Made by a program: the position numbers and the translations under genes. A stretch of 64,000 bases of DNA from Andrena cerasifolii. Its lineage: Eukaryota; Arthropoda; Insecta; Hymenoptera; Andrenidae. The stretch covers positions 558,001-622,000 of the forward strand of contig NC_135121.1 of assembly GCF_050908995.1 (NCBI RefSeq), read 5' to 3'. This document shows, piece after piece, positions 44,643 to 54,275 of the stretch (its first letter is position 1; every line of letters starts with the position of its first letter). A model generated the notes under the pieces. That model was not told the DNA's origin. It worked only from the letters and a program-made list of their open reading frames with translations, and ran no database searches.

Positions 44643-46678
44643 CTAATCTTCGTCGCTGTCTTCGTCAATAACAGCAGTTACGGTGGTTATATCGAATAAT
44701 TCGGTTAATATTTCCGCTGGCTTAATAATTTTTGATTTGTAACGCCCATGTGCTAAATAATAAATTATGGCAGCAACATGGGAACAGCATCACACAGTCC
44801 TATTGCCATTTGCACAATCACAGGTATAGCGTTGTATACCTGCAGAGGTGTTCGAAGGTTCGTACTGAATATAGCACTGGTATGTTTTGCTGTTTATGTG
44901 CCTTGAACGGACTTTCATTTTTATAATATTGCTATTTTCTTTATAATAGTCTACGTTCAAAACATCCTCAGTATTCATTAGCTCGGCGAGGTAGCATACC
45001 GCTTGTGACAACTGATATGTACCCGTAAATACCAGCTTCAGTTCATTTTCCGTAAGTTCTGGAAAATCTATGAGCGAAGTTGCAGACATTGTCGTAAAGG
45101 GTTTTTTACGTCGATTTAAATGTTCTGTTTCCACTAATTCCTGAAGTGTGTTTCGTTGAGATTGACGTTCTTTCATATATTCAATTATCGTGTCAGCGAG
45201 TTCTGGGTCAGAATTTAATCTCTTCCCAAACATATTATGTAGGAATCCAGCTATTCGGCATAACGATTTCAGACCTGGTAGCATCTTATTGTCCATGATG
45301 TGGTGCAATAAACGATACTTTTGCCCTATAGCACCGTGTATTGCTTCTACCACCCAACGTACTTTTGTCACAAATCGGGAGGCATTCGCTTCTTCCGTGG
45401 TTAATTGTGCTCGCTTCCCTTTAAACGCCGGCATTAAAACATTATATCCTTGATCCTGCATGTTCTGTACAGCATCCCGGAATCCACGGTCGACAATACA
45501 AAAATCACCTGGCCGTAAAATTGATTTTAATCCAGTAGGATCTTCTAACAGAGTTTTGATTATACTGGCATCGTTCATTGTACCATTAAATGGACCTGCT
45601 ATATCAACAACGTAGCCATTTGTTGTGCAGATGGTAAATGGCTTGCATAATGGTGCCTTTTTCTGTCCGGAGTACGATTTCCTCTGATACACATTATTGC
45701 TACTTTTTCCGTGTCTAACATATGTCCCGTCAAATATCAATGCCAATTGTGTATCTCCAAAGTCAAAAAGCTTTTTTGCAACATAAGCGGTTTCAGCCGA
45801 AATCAGATCCTCCCTAGATTTTGCATTTAGTCCAAAGCAAGTTGGCAAGACATCCTTTTCAAATGCATTCATTATTTGGTGGTAATAATCGGACACTTTC
45901 TGTTCATATTCTAGGCCGAGTATCTGCTGAATCATTTTGTTTGAGCTACCACTTCTAAGCTTAAATAGAAATACCACTAGAGCTTGTGTTACTGTCCGTG
46001 ACCCGCTGTTTCGCATACTGGTGAACATTTGCCGCAGTTCTATAATGTTTTCCCAGTTAAGACCAGTGAAAGTATTTAATTGTTCTTCGGATAACGAAAA
46101 ATCGCCAATCTTGTCATGCAATGATACATCCACTTTGCTCGACAATTGATTGAATAGTAATGACACCCCTGATACTTCTATCGTACTGAAATTAGAATGT
46201 GCACGTAAAAGCTGGAGTTCGTCCGTATAAAATCTTTTTTTAATTATGTGCGTAGCGCAACATCGATTGCCTTTTGGTATATAAATGCTTGAAGGCGTGC
46301 TTCAAGTGGTATTACGATGAGGCGACCGCTTGTATAGCACAGGGTACAATATCTGTGCGTAGATGCAACTCTTTTGAGCGGCAGTTCTATGACGTTGGCT
46401 TCCGAAATCATATTTCTGGTTTGTACATGGAAGTCTGGATCCATTGCAGTATTAGCAACACCATCATTCTCATCTATAACTGTTTCTGGACTCTGTGCCC
46501 TATACGCATTCAATCTGCATTTGTTGCAAAATACAGAGCCAATTGTCACAGTGTTGCTACAGTGTGCTTGGTATCTTATTACTTCATCTTCCGTAATAAT
46601 TCGTTTTACTTTCCCGATGAATTTCCTTCTTGATAAATTACAATTAATGCAGTTATCGGCATTAGCAGTTTCAGACAT
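44643..46678 (-). pseudogene. DDE_Tnp_4-type (IS4EU/ISL2EU-like) transposase, two nonsense codons
   Basis: Reading minus from the ATG at 46676-46678 there is a Cys-rich N-terminal region (CINC, CNKC, HRYCTLC). A helix-turn-helix-like part (GSRTVTQALVVFLFKLRSGS) is followed by the DDE core: IFDGTYVRH, FNGTMNDASII, VDRGFRDAV and WVVEAIHGAIGQKYRLL. A C-terminal SWIM-like finger (CDCANGNRT, then CCSH) and acidic tail end at TAG 44643-44645. The frame is continuous for about 678 codons except TAA at 46244-46246 and TGA at 44790-44792. No frameshift is seen. The family is known to make short TSDs; this one sits at TTAA. Confidence 0.8.
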
Positions 46679-46765
46679 CTCAAAGTATATTAACACTACC
46701 ACTTTTCGTTGCACGACTAAAGACGCTAGAGAATCTCCAACAATTAACAAAACACATGAATGTTT

Positions 46766-46860
46766 CGTCGCATAGCAACGCGATGCTCATCTCATAGCAA
46801 AGCGCTGCTCATCTCATAACAACGCGGTGCTCATCTCATAGCACTGTGTTGTTCATCTGA
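46766..46860. repeat. Four ~25-bp tandem repeats at the composite's centre
   Basis: Units of the type GCGATGCTCATCTCATAGCA repeat about four times between the two opposed transposase 5' ends. Confidence 0.85.
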
Positions 46861-46869
46861 TATATTCTC

Positions 46870-47660
46870 TGTTCAATAGAAGTGTCAGACGTATCTTTGT
46901 TATTAAACCAATTGTCGAGCAAAGTGGATTTATCATTGCATGACAACATTGGCGAAGAACAATTAAATACTTTCACTGGTCTTAACTTGGAAAACATTAT
47001 AGAACTGCGGCAAATGTTCACCAGCTGGATTCCTACATAATATGTTTGGGAAGAGATTAAATTCTAACCCAGAACTCGCTGACACGATAATTGAATATAT
47101 GAAAGAACGTCAATCTCAACGAAACACACTTCAGGAATTAGTGGAAACAGAACATTTAAATCGACGTAAAAAACCCTTTACGACAATGTCTGCAACTTCG
47201 CTCATAGATTTTCCAGAACTTACGGAAAATGAACTGAAGCTGGTATTTACGGGTACATATCAGTTGTCACAAGCGGTATGCTACCTCGCCGAGCTAATGA
47301 ATACTGAGGATGTTTTGAACGTAGACTATTATAAAGAAAATAGCAATATTATAAAAATGAAAGTCCGTTCAAGGCACATAAACAGCAAAACATACCAGTG
47401 CTATATTCAGTACGAACCTTCGAACACCTCTGCAGGTATACAACGCTATACCTGTGATTGTGCAAATGGCAATAGGACTGTGTGATGCTGTTCCCATGTT
47501 GCTGCCATAATTTATTATTTAGCACATGGGCGTTACAAATAAAAAATTATTAAGCCAGCGGAAATATTAACCGAATTATTCGATATAACCACCGTAACTG
47601 CTGTTATTGACGAAGACAGCGACGAAGATTAGAACCAGAAGTCGATAACGTGTAAGTTAA
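46870..47660 (+). pseudogene. Internally deleted second DDE_Tnp_4 transposase copy
   Basis: 46905-47023 encodes part of the N-terminal region (SLHDNIGEEQLNTFTGLN-like) with small deletions. After the junction at CCAGCTGG (about 47022-47029) the sequence codes for the C-terminal third (MFGKRLNSNPELADTIIEYM ... CDCANGNRT) and the same in-frame TGA, then the acidic tail. The DDE core is missing. Confidence 0.8.
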
Positions 47661-48643
47661 AAAATTATTTTTTTATTAATGTGTAAACTACACACAAAAC
47701 CTTAAACGCGTTCTCCTTTTAGAAATATTCAACACATTATCTAAAAATGTCCGAATTGTTTATTTCAGACGATTCATTTTCAATCAGCGGCAGTCGCAAA
47801 GCGCTTGATTAATAATTGCCAAAACTGGTTAAATATGTAAGTTTTACAACGTAATGGCATTTATGAATATACATTTTCCTAAGCTTTCCTGAAAAGATCC
47901 TAAACATGCACGATTTTTTGCCTCCCTATTGGTCATGCGGCCGGCCTATTTAGTACAATATGCCAAGAGATTTTATATACGTTTTATTTATTTTTTACTA
48001 TGTTCCACCAATCCGACCCCTCTGTAACTTAAATAGATAATACTTAAGTAGTGACGCTTTACTCCTGATTTTTTTCGTAGGTGTCACTCAAGGGGTTGTT
48101 TGCCAAAACAACCCCCCAAAAAGGAATTCCTTTATTTTCACCCTTAACAATTGATCTACAATTTCGAAAAAAATATATGTGGTAGAGCTAACAAGTACCT
48201 ACTATTTGCATTTTTAAACATTCAAATATCTTAAGTAGTTCCTGAGAAAAAAAATAGTAAAGTTTAGGGTTGTTATCCCCATATCACCCTAACGAGAGGG
48301 GGTAGAGATCTGAAATTTTTCTCAGTGTTTTTTTAGGCAAAGAGCATTATTTAGAACACATAAATATTAAAATTGGTGCTGGGGCCGTTTTCCTTAAGCT
48401 TATCCGGCTAGACCCTTTGGTACTATCTTCATCGGAAAAACATAAGGAATCGATTGCCGTCGTTTTCGCAGAGATTTAATGAGAAATGCGGAAGTCGTGG
48501 GCATTTCTCACTTTTTATTGTATTGTAAAAGTCATAAAATTCGATGAGGCACTGCAGCAAGATGTTGGCCCTGCCACGGGGTACCAGGCGGCATCTCTTT
48601 GGCAGGCGTCGCTCCAGAATCGCCCTGTATGTCTTTCCTACAG

Positions 48644-49460
48644 TTATCGGCTAGCGTGGATTTCCACGGATGCTGGTGGCTCGACCATTTTCATCTTTTA
48701 TAATAATTTTCTATAAGAATATGTTTCTTGTCACCATTTAGTTTTTCTATTGTTTTCACTAATTTTCCAGTCGCATCTATTTCTATTTTTCTGCACGTTT
48801 TAATTAACGTTTTATACAATTCCATCTGCATAGGAGACCAGTAAGAACAATAGAAATCATCCTTTGAAATCGGATTAACGTACCCTCAGTATTGCCCCTC
48901 ATACTTCAATTCACTTAACGAATTGATAAGATTAAGATTTTTATTGATTCCTAATTCTCGCACGATAGCTTAATCATTTATTTTTGTCAAAGTACACTGT
49001 CGTAGAACGTAGTATAATTCACCTTTAAAGCCGCGTATTCACCTGAGCATTCGCCCCGAATGAGCATTGCACGAGCACCGATCAATTCAAAAACTGCACG
49101 ACAATGTAGTGAGAAGATTATTTGTTATATAAAATTATAGCACTATTCCGAGGAATACAGCTATTTCGAGGAGGAAAAAAGACTGTTGTATTGCGTAGAG
49201 TAGTCAATTTTTCTCCTAGACCCTTAGTTTTTGAAATATACAGAAAGATATCTGCCACAATTGGTGCATTTCGGGTGTCCTTTTTCCTTTGATCGTTGTT
49301 TAAACATATTTAACTATTCATAACCCACTAATAACTTATATCGTTGTATTCGCGAGGGTTCATAGAATAATTTGACGGAACAAGCAACCGAATAGCTATT
49401 ACCGTTTGAACACAAAAAATGTTGAAAGTTAAATTTTGTTGGGCAGTGTAGTCAGGATAA
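48644..49460. other. Unassigned AT-rich region
   Basis: No gene supported. Includes a repeat-like GTGCATTTCGGGTG near 49263. Confidence 0.4.
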
Positions 49461-49470
49461 AGTTGCATAG

Positions 49471-49655
49471 CATGATACTGCCGTCAGAAAATCCATTACG
49501 CCTGAAGAAAAATTGGCAATTCCTTTTAGATTTCTTGTAACCGGTGATTGTTACAGTAGCTTACAATCTCTTTCGAAATATCTAAACAGGTTATTGAAAA
49601 AAATGTACCAGACGTGTGTGAAGACGTAATTGAGAGTGTAATGCATTATGTGAAG
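49471..49655 (+). pseudogene. PIF/Harbinger transposase N-terminal exon fragment
   Basis: Translation gives RKSITPEEKLAIPFRFLVTG then DCYSSLQSLSKY. One frameshift later come ISKQVIEKNVPDVCEDVIES and MHYVK, followed by GTAAGT. This is the conserved segment upstream of the DDE domain in PIF/Harbinger transposases. The donor site suggests a real ancestral exon end. No DDE part is found nearby. Confidence 0.7.
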
Positions 49656-49708
49656 GTAAGTGATTTATTAATACTTTGCCGACTGTTAGCGGTTAATGGT
49701 AGCCGATT

Positions 49709-50239
49709 AATGGACTAGTAGAGACAGATAGGTATAATGCATTCTATTGTCCAGAAGTAGTCACATATCTAGTTAAATTGGCAAAACATTTTCCTCTCTG
49801 GACACAGGTGATGAGGGGATATTTCCCTCTGTCATCGAATGTAGCGACATCCTCTAGATGTGAGGCATATTTTAAAGATCTGAAGCATTCAGATTTGGGC
49901 GCAAATTATAAACCAATGCGCGTCGATAAATTTATTATTCACCCCATCAAATCTATCGAAAGTCTTTCGAAATTGGAACGTGCTGCAATTAAACGCACGA
50001 ACGAAAAAAATGCACTGCTGCAAACTGCGGGGAGACAAGAAAAAGAAAGAAAAATCGATTTACGTGATTTTGGCGAAAATGCGCAAAACGCTACGCACAC
50101 TTATCATTATTTAACGGAACAGGAAAATTGGAAAGGGTTAAATATTGAAGCCAAACCAAATAAATTAAAAGATTTACAAGAGGACGATGAAAAAAAAAGA
50201 AAATATAATACAGAAGCCCTTAATCGAAAACAAAAATAA
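49709..50239 (+). pseudogene. MULE-type transposase, C-terminal part
   Basis: The frame opens with DRYNAFYCPEVVTYLVKLAK and HFPLWTQVM, then SSNVATSSRCEAYFKDLKHS and PMRVDKFI. This is the C-terminal Glu/transposase-end region seen in insect MULE proteins. A charged linker follows to the stop at 50237-50239. The upstream catalytic Asp region is absent. In the A-rich stretch near 50190-50235 the frame shifts by one into the protease coding that follows, so the two were probably one polyprotein or overlapping ORFs. A related scrap is at 26560-26800. Confidence 0.6.
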
Positions 50240-51107
50240 TACTCCCAGAGGGAAATATTTAACTTCATGTCCAGATATTCATCTTACATATGACAGGCCA
50301 TTAAGGAAAAGAAAAAATGAAATCTTAAGAAATGGAAATAATTGTAATTTGGTTACACTTAATGGAAAAAATATATATATTAAAAATACATGTGCATTCG
50401 ACTCATTGGTTGAAATATTAACCAGTGCGTATTGCAATTATAGTTCATTTAAAAACTGGGTCGATGAAAACTCAAAAAATATATTTTTGATATTTGTCAA
50501 AAAATACGCCATGGAGAATATTAACAACTCCGTGTATGAAGAGCGTGGAGCTATTTTAGGTACAATATTTGAAATTCAAAATGATATTGTAGATTGTACT
50601 ACAAAACTGGTAACAGACGTTTGCAGTGTAGAAGAAAATAGAATCTGCGGCAAATGTAAAGTTTACAGTCAAATAGTACATTTGAGAAAATTGTTTGTAG
50701 TAGAATTTATTAGCAAACGCACAATCGAAGATTTTAAACAAAATTTTCTTAATTTTGTTGCGCAATTCTTCACTATACAAACAGGCACGTGCAAAACATG
50801 TCAATCAACAATGCATATAAAGAGAGAACCAAAATCATATGTGTTCATAGAAATTGAAATCTTTTTCCAACTAAATAAAATGGATGGAATATTTTTAAAT
50901 GGCATACCTGAAAAATTTCAAATTGAAGATGCAATATATGTTTTAAGTGGCATCATGTGTCATAGCCCAGGACATTTTACAGCTTATTGCCGTAATACAG
51001 CAGGAATATGGACAGTACATAATGACATTAGTAAAAAATTGCGTACAATACCAAATCCACAAAAGCTAAAAGTATATCCTACAACAATGATATTTATAAA
51101 AATATAA
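50187..51107 (+). CDS. USP (C19)-type ubiquitin protease-like protein next to a MULE transposase
   Basis: A 300-codon uninterrupted frame; coding sense probably begins near 50240 because the first codons overlap the transposase linker. It shows a Cys box (YIKNTCAFDSLVEIL, Cys near residue 68), a zinc ribbon of two pairs (CGKC and CKTC about 50 residues apart) and a His box (GHFTAYCRN, then W and HND). These are the landmarks, in order, of ubiquitin-specific proteases, in a compact version. It is not a Ulp1/C48 protease, which has a different His-Asp-Cys order. Likely substrate is ubiquitin or a ubiquitin-like tag; activity is not proven. Its location between a MULE end and a structured 3' element suggests it is cargo of a transposon. 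The tail shows no stops. Confidence 0.65.
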   Translation: MKKKENIIQKPLIENKNNTPRGKYLTSCPDIHLTYDRPLRKRKNEILRNGNNCNLVTLNGKNIYIKNTCAFDSLVEILTSAYCNYSSFKNWVDENSKNIFLIFVKKYAMENINNSVYEERGAILGTIFEIQNDIVDCTTKLVTDVCSVEENRICGKCKVYSQIVHLRKLFVVEFISKRTIEDFKQNFLNFVAQFFTIQTGTCKTCQSTMHIKREPKSYVFIEIEIFFQLNKMDGIFLNGIPEKFQIEDAIYVLSGIMCHSPGHFTAYCRNTAGIWTVHNDISKKLRTIPNPQKLKVYPTTMIFIKI

Positions 51108-51182
51108 AAATTTAGTTAAAACTTTAATTCAACAGAATATACGATAATGATACTTTTCAATAGTAAAACTATTGAATCGATC

Positions 51183-51296
51183 CGGCGTCGCATCGCTCTG
51201 TAAAGTGCGATACCACTGGCTCTGTCAGTGGTCACAAGTGCCAGTCATTGCACTTGTACTCGCGGATTGTATGATCTCGCGAGTCGACCGACGCCG
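51183..51296 (+). repeat. 114-nt cloverleaf-forming 3' element, copy 2
   Basis: Starts 75 nt after the USP-like stop. Same outer 8-bp stem and the same four hairpins as 35114-35227, with no gaps. In arm 1 the C-G pair is U-A here (ATCGC/GCGAT); in arm 2 A-T becomes G-T. The preceding ~45 nt can be read as a C-terminal peptide similar to the end of the Mutator-like/YqaJ protein (TIESIRRRIAL against TIITARRRTAL). Confidence 0.8.
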
Positions 51297-51374
51297 ACAT
51301 AACTTTACCAAAAAAGTGACGAAGGAAATAATAAATTGAATTCACCGATTAAGTCAATTCTGAAAGGTGGCCAA

Positions 51375-51860
51375 TCGAAATCTTTGGGCGGACAAACGTC
51401 TTCTTCATCCAAACTAACGAAATTTATCGTTTAATTAATAAAAAATCAAACTTGAACGTGGTAGATTCAACCGTGTCGTAATTCTAGGCTATTTGTAATA
51501 ATAATTCGAATCTTGGGGTGGACAAACGTCTTCTACATCTACGCTATAAAAATCCGTCGGTGGACAAATGATTCCATCTTTCAAATAATAAAGAATCGAA
51601 CTTATACGCGGTCGCTTCAACAGAATCCTTCATTATTCGCGATTTTTATAAATAATTCGGTTTAGAAGGCTGGACAAACGAAATCTTGGGGTGGACAAAC
51701 GATGCTAGATCATGGACAACCGTATCCATCTTTTAAAAAGTTGAAAAGTGTTCATGGATGGTGTTGGTGACAAATTTTCTTAATTTGTTCATAATTTGTT
51801 TTGAAGGGTGGTCAAACGAAATTTTTGGGTGGACAAACGTGGACAAACGATGGACAAACG
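51375..51860. repeat. Interspersed GGTGGACAAACGA repeats
   Basis: GGACAAACG-type words occur about ten times, first spaced ~50-150 bp apart, then crowded (GTGGACAAACGATGGACAAA). No coding. Lies directly 3' of the cloverleaf. Confidence 0.7.
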
Positions 51861-51869
51861 AAAGCCGAA

Positions 51870-52330
51870 TAGTTTTTTTTTAAATTTCGAATTCGGGGGT
51901 GCCAACTTCACAGACCTGGAAAAAGAATATATAGATATCTTGAAAATAAAGATATAAAGTTTGTGAATTTTCTGAAAAATTTGTTTCTTTTTCCTTTTAA
52001 TCACACTTCCTTTCAGAAAAAATATGAGAGTTTAATTATACAGTAACCGAAAGTAAATGTATTAAATTATACATTACTAGAAAGGAATAGTTTTATCAAT
52101 TTTTTTGCGCAAATTTCATTGCGTTATCTCAAGCTAGTTCCTGAATAATACTAAAATACAGAATTCCTGCAAATTTCGTACACAACTAATTTGGAATGCA
52201 AGAAACCCTTGTACAAAGTTTAAAATCGATTTACTATATAGTTATCGAGAAATTATTAATTAAAGTTGATGCATTTTGTAGACGATCTTTATTTTTCCCA
52301 CGAAATTACTCGAACTACAATCGGTACCAT
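51870..52330. other. Unassigned AT-rich stretch
   Basis: No gene or repeat structure could be supported. Confidence 0.4.
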
Positions 52331-52338
52331 CGAACAAT

Positions 52339-52557
52339 ATGGACGCTCGGATACGACTTCCTCCAAAGATTGTGCTTTTCTGTCTTCTCCTCGCTCGCGT
52401 CCGCGACGCGAGCCCACCTCCCCTCTCCTTCTCCTACAACCGTCAACTGTCCGACATTGTTGATATCAACAGACGCGGTCGCGTCTGGAACCTAATTCCC
52501 CCTTCCCCTCTACCCATAGGCACACTGAGCGACCATGTCTCTATACACGAAAGATAG
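52339..52557 (+). CDS. Candidate secreted small peptide ORF
   Basis: A 72-aa frame from ATG 52339 to TAG, GC-rich in an AT-rich neighbourhood. The N-terminus looks like a signal peptide: basic MDARIRLPPK, hydrophobic IVLFCLLLA, then a polar cleavage-like region (RVRDAS). The mature part has SPPPL/IPPSPLP proline motifs and an RRGR basic site that could be a prohormone cleavage site. No family is recognised. It might be a first exon of a larger gene, or a chance ORF in a repeat. Confidence 0.3.
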   Translation: MDARIRLPPKIVLFCLLLARVRDASPPPLSFSYNRQLSDIVDINRRGRVWNLIPPSPLPIGTLSDHVSIHER

Positions 52558-53129
52558 CGAAACTGACAGGTCGTCGGAGCTACTTTAGCCTTATTATCTT
52601 ATTTTATGACATAGTGCCGGTGTTTTTACATGATTAAGCGAATCATTTTTTTTTTTCGAACCCATATGTCATTTTACTTAATGTTTCAAGCTATTTGTCT
52701 AAAAGATATAGGATTTATTCTGAATTAATAGTTATAAAAATGATACTTTTAGGATTACGAGTTATGACGTCACGTTTTCCTCCTCCACTTGACGCCAGTA
52801 GGAGTCGCCTCGAAAGCATAATTTATAAATGTCACTTGGCTGTCATTCAATGAAAAGAAATCATACGTTTACACGATTTTATTCAGCTTCGATCCTCTGT
52901 TTGCTTCTTGTATGTTTGCTACATATCTGAAAACTCGAATTTAACACAAAATCCACCAATCCACTGAATACGTATTACCACACGTATAACATAATTTACA
53001 TATTTAATCAAGGTTAAAGGTAGGATTAATTAGAAAATATTTAATAAACTTATTAAAAAAAAAAGAAACATATCTGAGTTTAACGTAAACGAACATGTAA
53101 AATTCGCACACATTAATATCCACGCACAG
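52558..53129. other. Unassigned; remnant of copy A-like repeat
   Basis: 52870-52980 (CGATCCTCTGTTTGCTTCTTG, then CCACCAATCCACTGAA) weakly resembles the 16680-16800 block of copy A. No gene. Confidence 0.4.
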
Positions 53130-53183
53130 TATCGTGGCCGAGGCCGTGGTCGGGGCCGTGGCGGTCAGGAGGAAAGCCGTTAA
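53130..53183 (+). pseudogene. Third RG-rich terminal exon
   Basis: After an ACGCACAG acceptor-like site, 17 codons read YRGRGRGRGRGGQEESR, then TAA. AATAAA follows at 53238-53243. It matches the pattern of the last exons at 32338 and 41915 (Tyr then Arg-Gly run, stop, early poly(A) signal). No upstream exon is identified, so it may be a truncated copy. Confidence 0.35.
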
Positions 53184-53359
53184 GGCGGAAAAGTTTATTA
53201 ACTTAATATTGTTAATTTATTTATAATTTATTAAGTAATAAATTTCTTTCCTCACATATATACGTTTTCTTTGTGGTGAAATTTCCTAGAGAGTGACCGG
53301 CGGTACATTAGCTTGATAAGATCAACACAACAATAATTCACAAATTATGAAAAAAGTGA

Positions 53360-54275
53360 AGAAATCCCCCCCCCCCCATAAACATGACTCACGTATGAAA
53401 GAAGCTGATTCCCTTTAATGCACGAAAAAAGTTCTCACGCAAAGATTGTGAAATCATCTTTGCTAATTCCAATTGTACCTTTAACCCTTTAATTCACGAA
53501 AAAAGTTCTCACGCAAAGATTGCGAAATCATCTTTGCTAATTCGAATTGTACCTTTAATTCGCGAAAAACATTAAAAACATTCTCACGCAAAGATTGTGA
53601 AATCAACTTTGCTAATTCCAATTGTATTCTCGTTCTCCGTTCGAACACTGATTCCTCTGTCACTTTTTTATACTTGACATTCCTTTATTGGCCACAAATC
53701 AATTCAGTGCTCAGATTTTCAGCTTCGGTTTTAAGGAATTAGCGGGCGAGGCCTGTAGTTGACACAAAAACTTTTATAAGAGGGACATCTTGTGTTAAAA
53801 ATGTCGTATTAAAATCGTTTTACGATGGAAAGTAATAAAAACTTGGTAGAGACTAATTTAAACGAATCAAAGTCGGTAATAGATTAATAGCACATTCGCC
53901 AACCTGCACTATTGATATGAAACATTTTCTTTTAAGTCGACTTCATAGTTTCTTCTTATACAACACCCGCTACTTCCTTAAAACCGAAGCTGAAAATCTG
54001 AGCACTGAATTGATTTGTGGCCAATAAAGGAATGTCAAGTATAAAAAGTGACAGAGGAATCAGTGTTCGAACGGAGAACGAGAATACAATTGGAATTAGC
54101 AAAGTTGATTTCACAATCTTTGCGTGAGAATGTTTTTAATGTTTTTCGCGAATTAAAGGTACAATTCGAATTAGCAAAGATGATTTCACAATCTTTGCGT
54201 GAGAACTTTTTTCGTGAATTAAAGGGAATTAGCTTCTTTCATACATGAATCATGTTTATGGGGGGGATTCAGATC
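53360..54275. mobile_element. Foldback element with coding-like tandem repeats in its arms
   Basis: The left arm (about 53360-53720) and right arm (about 53975-54275) are near-exact inverses around a ~250-bp loop. Each arm holds ~70-bp tandem units (TTCTCACGCAAAGATTGTGA): three on the left, two on the right. Units translate to QLELAKMISQSLRENFFREL repeats, so mirror-image 60-66-aa frames appear (53481-53663 minus, 54048-54248 plus), but neither has a proper ATG. Confidence 0.75.

Larger units (their letters stand above)
43881..48393. mobile_element. Head-to-head composite of two IS4EU/ISL2EU-like elements
   Basis: Flanked by TTAA (43877-43880, 48394-48397). The left half (to about 46760) is a full-length minus-strand copy; the right half is an internally deleted plus-strand copy. 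About 1.36 kb at the outer sides (43881-45244 and 47032-48393) are near-identical inverted repeats starting GGAAAACGGCCCCAGCACCA. The deleted copy keeps the transposase N-terminus (46905-47023) and jumps at CCAGCTGG to the last third. Both copies share the same TGA in the zinc-finger region. Confidence 0.8.
32557..48643. mobile_element. Outer foldback element opened at its central TTAA
   Basis: Left part 32557-32873 (ATACAGGGTAATCCTGGAGC ... CTAGCCGGATAAGCTTAA) is mirrored by 48394-48643 (TTAAGCTTATCCGGCTAG ... GCTCCAGAATCGCCCTGTAT) at roughly three-quarters identity. The two halves meet at GCTTAAGC, the exact centre of the palindrome, where copy C and the DDE_Tnp_4 composite are inserted. 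Without them it is a foldback MITE of about 560 bp. Confidence 0.75.

Noticed and set aside
44790..44792. TGA read as selenocysteine
   Set aside because: No supporting structure seen and the family context suggests Gly; a nonsense mutation shared by both copies is simpler.
53360..54250. Direct-repeat arrays considered as CRISPR-like
   Set aside because: Repeats are degenerate, contiguous and coding-like, in a eukaryotic foldback element.
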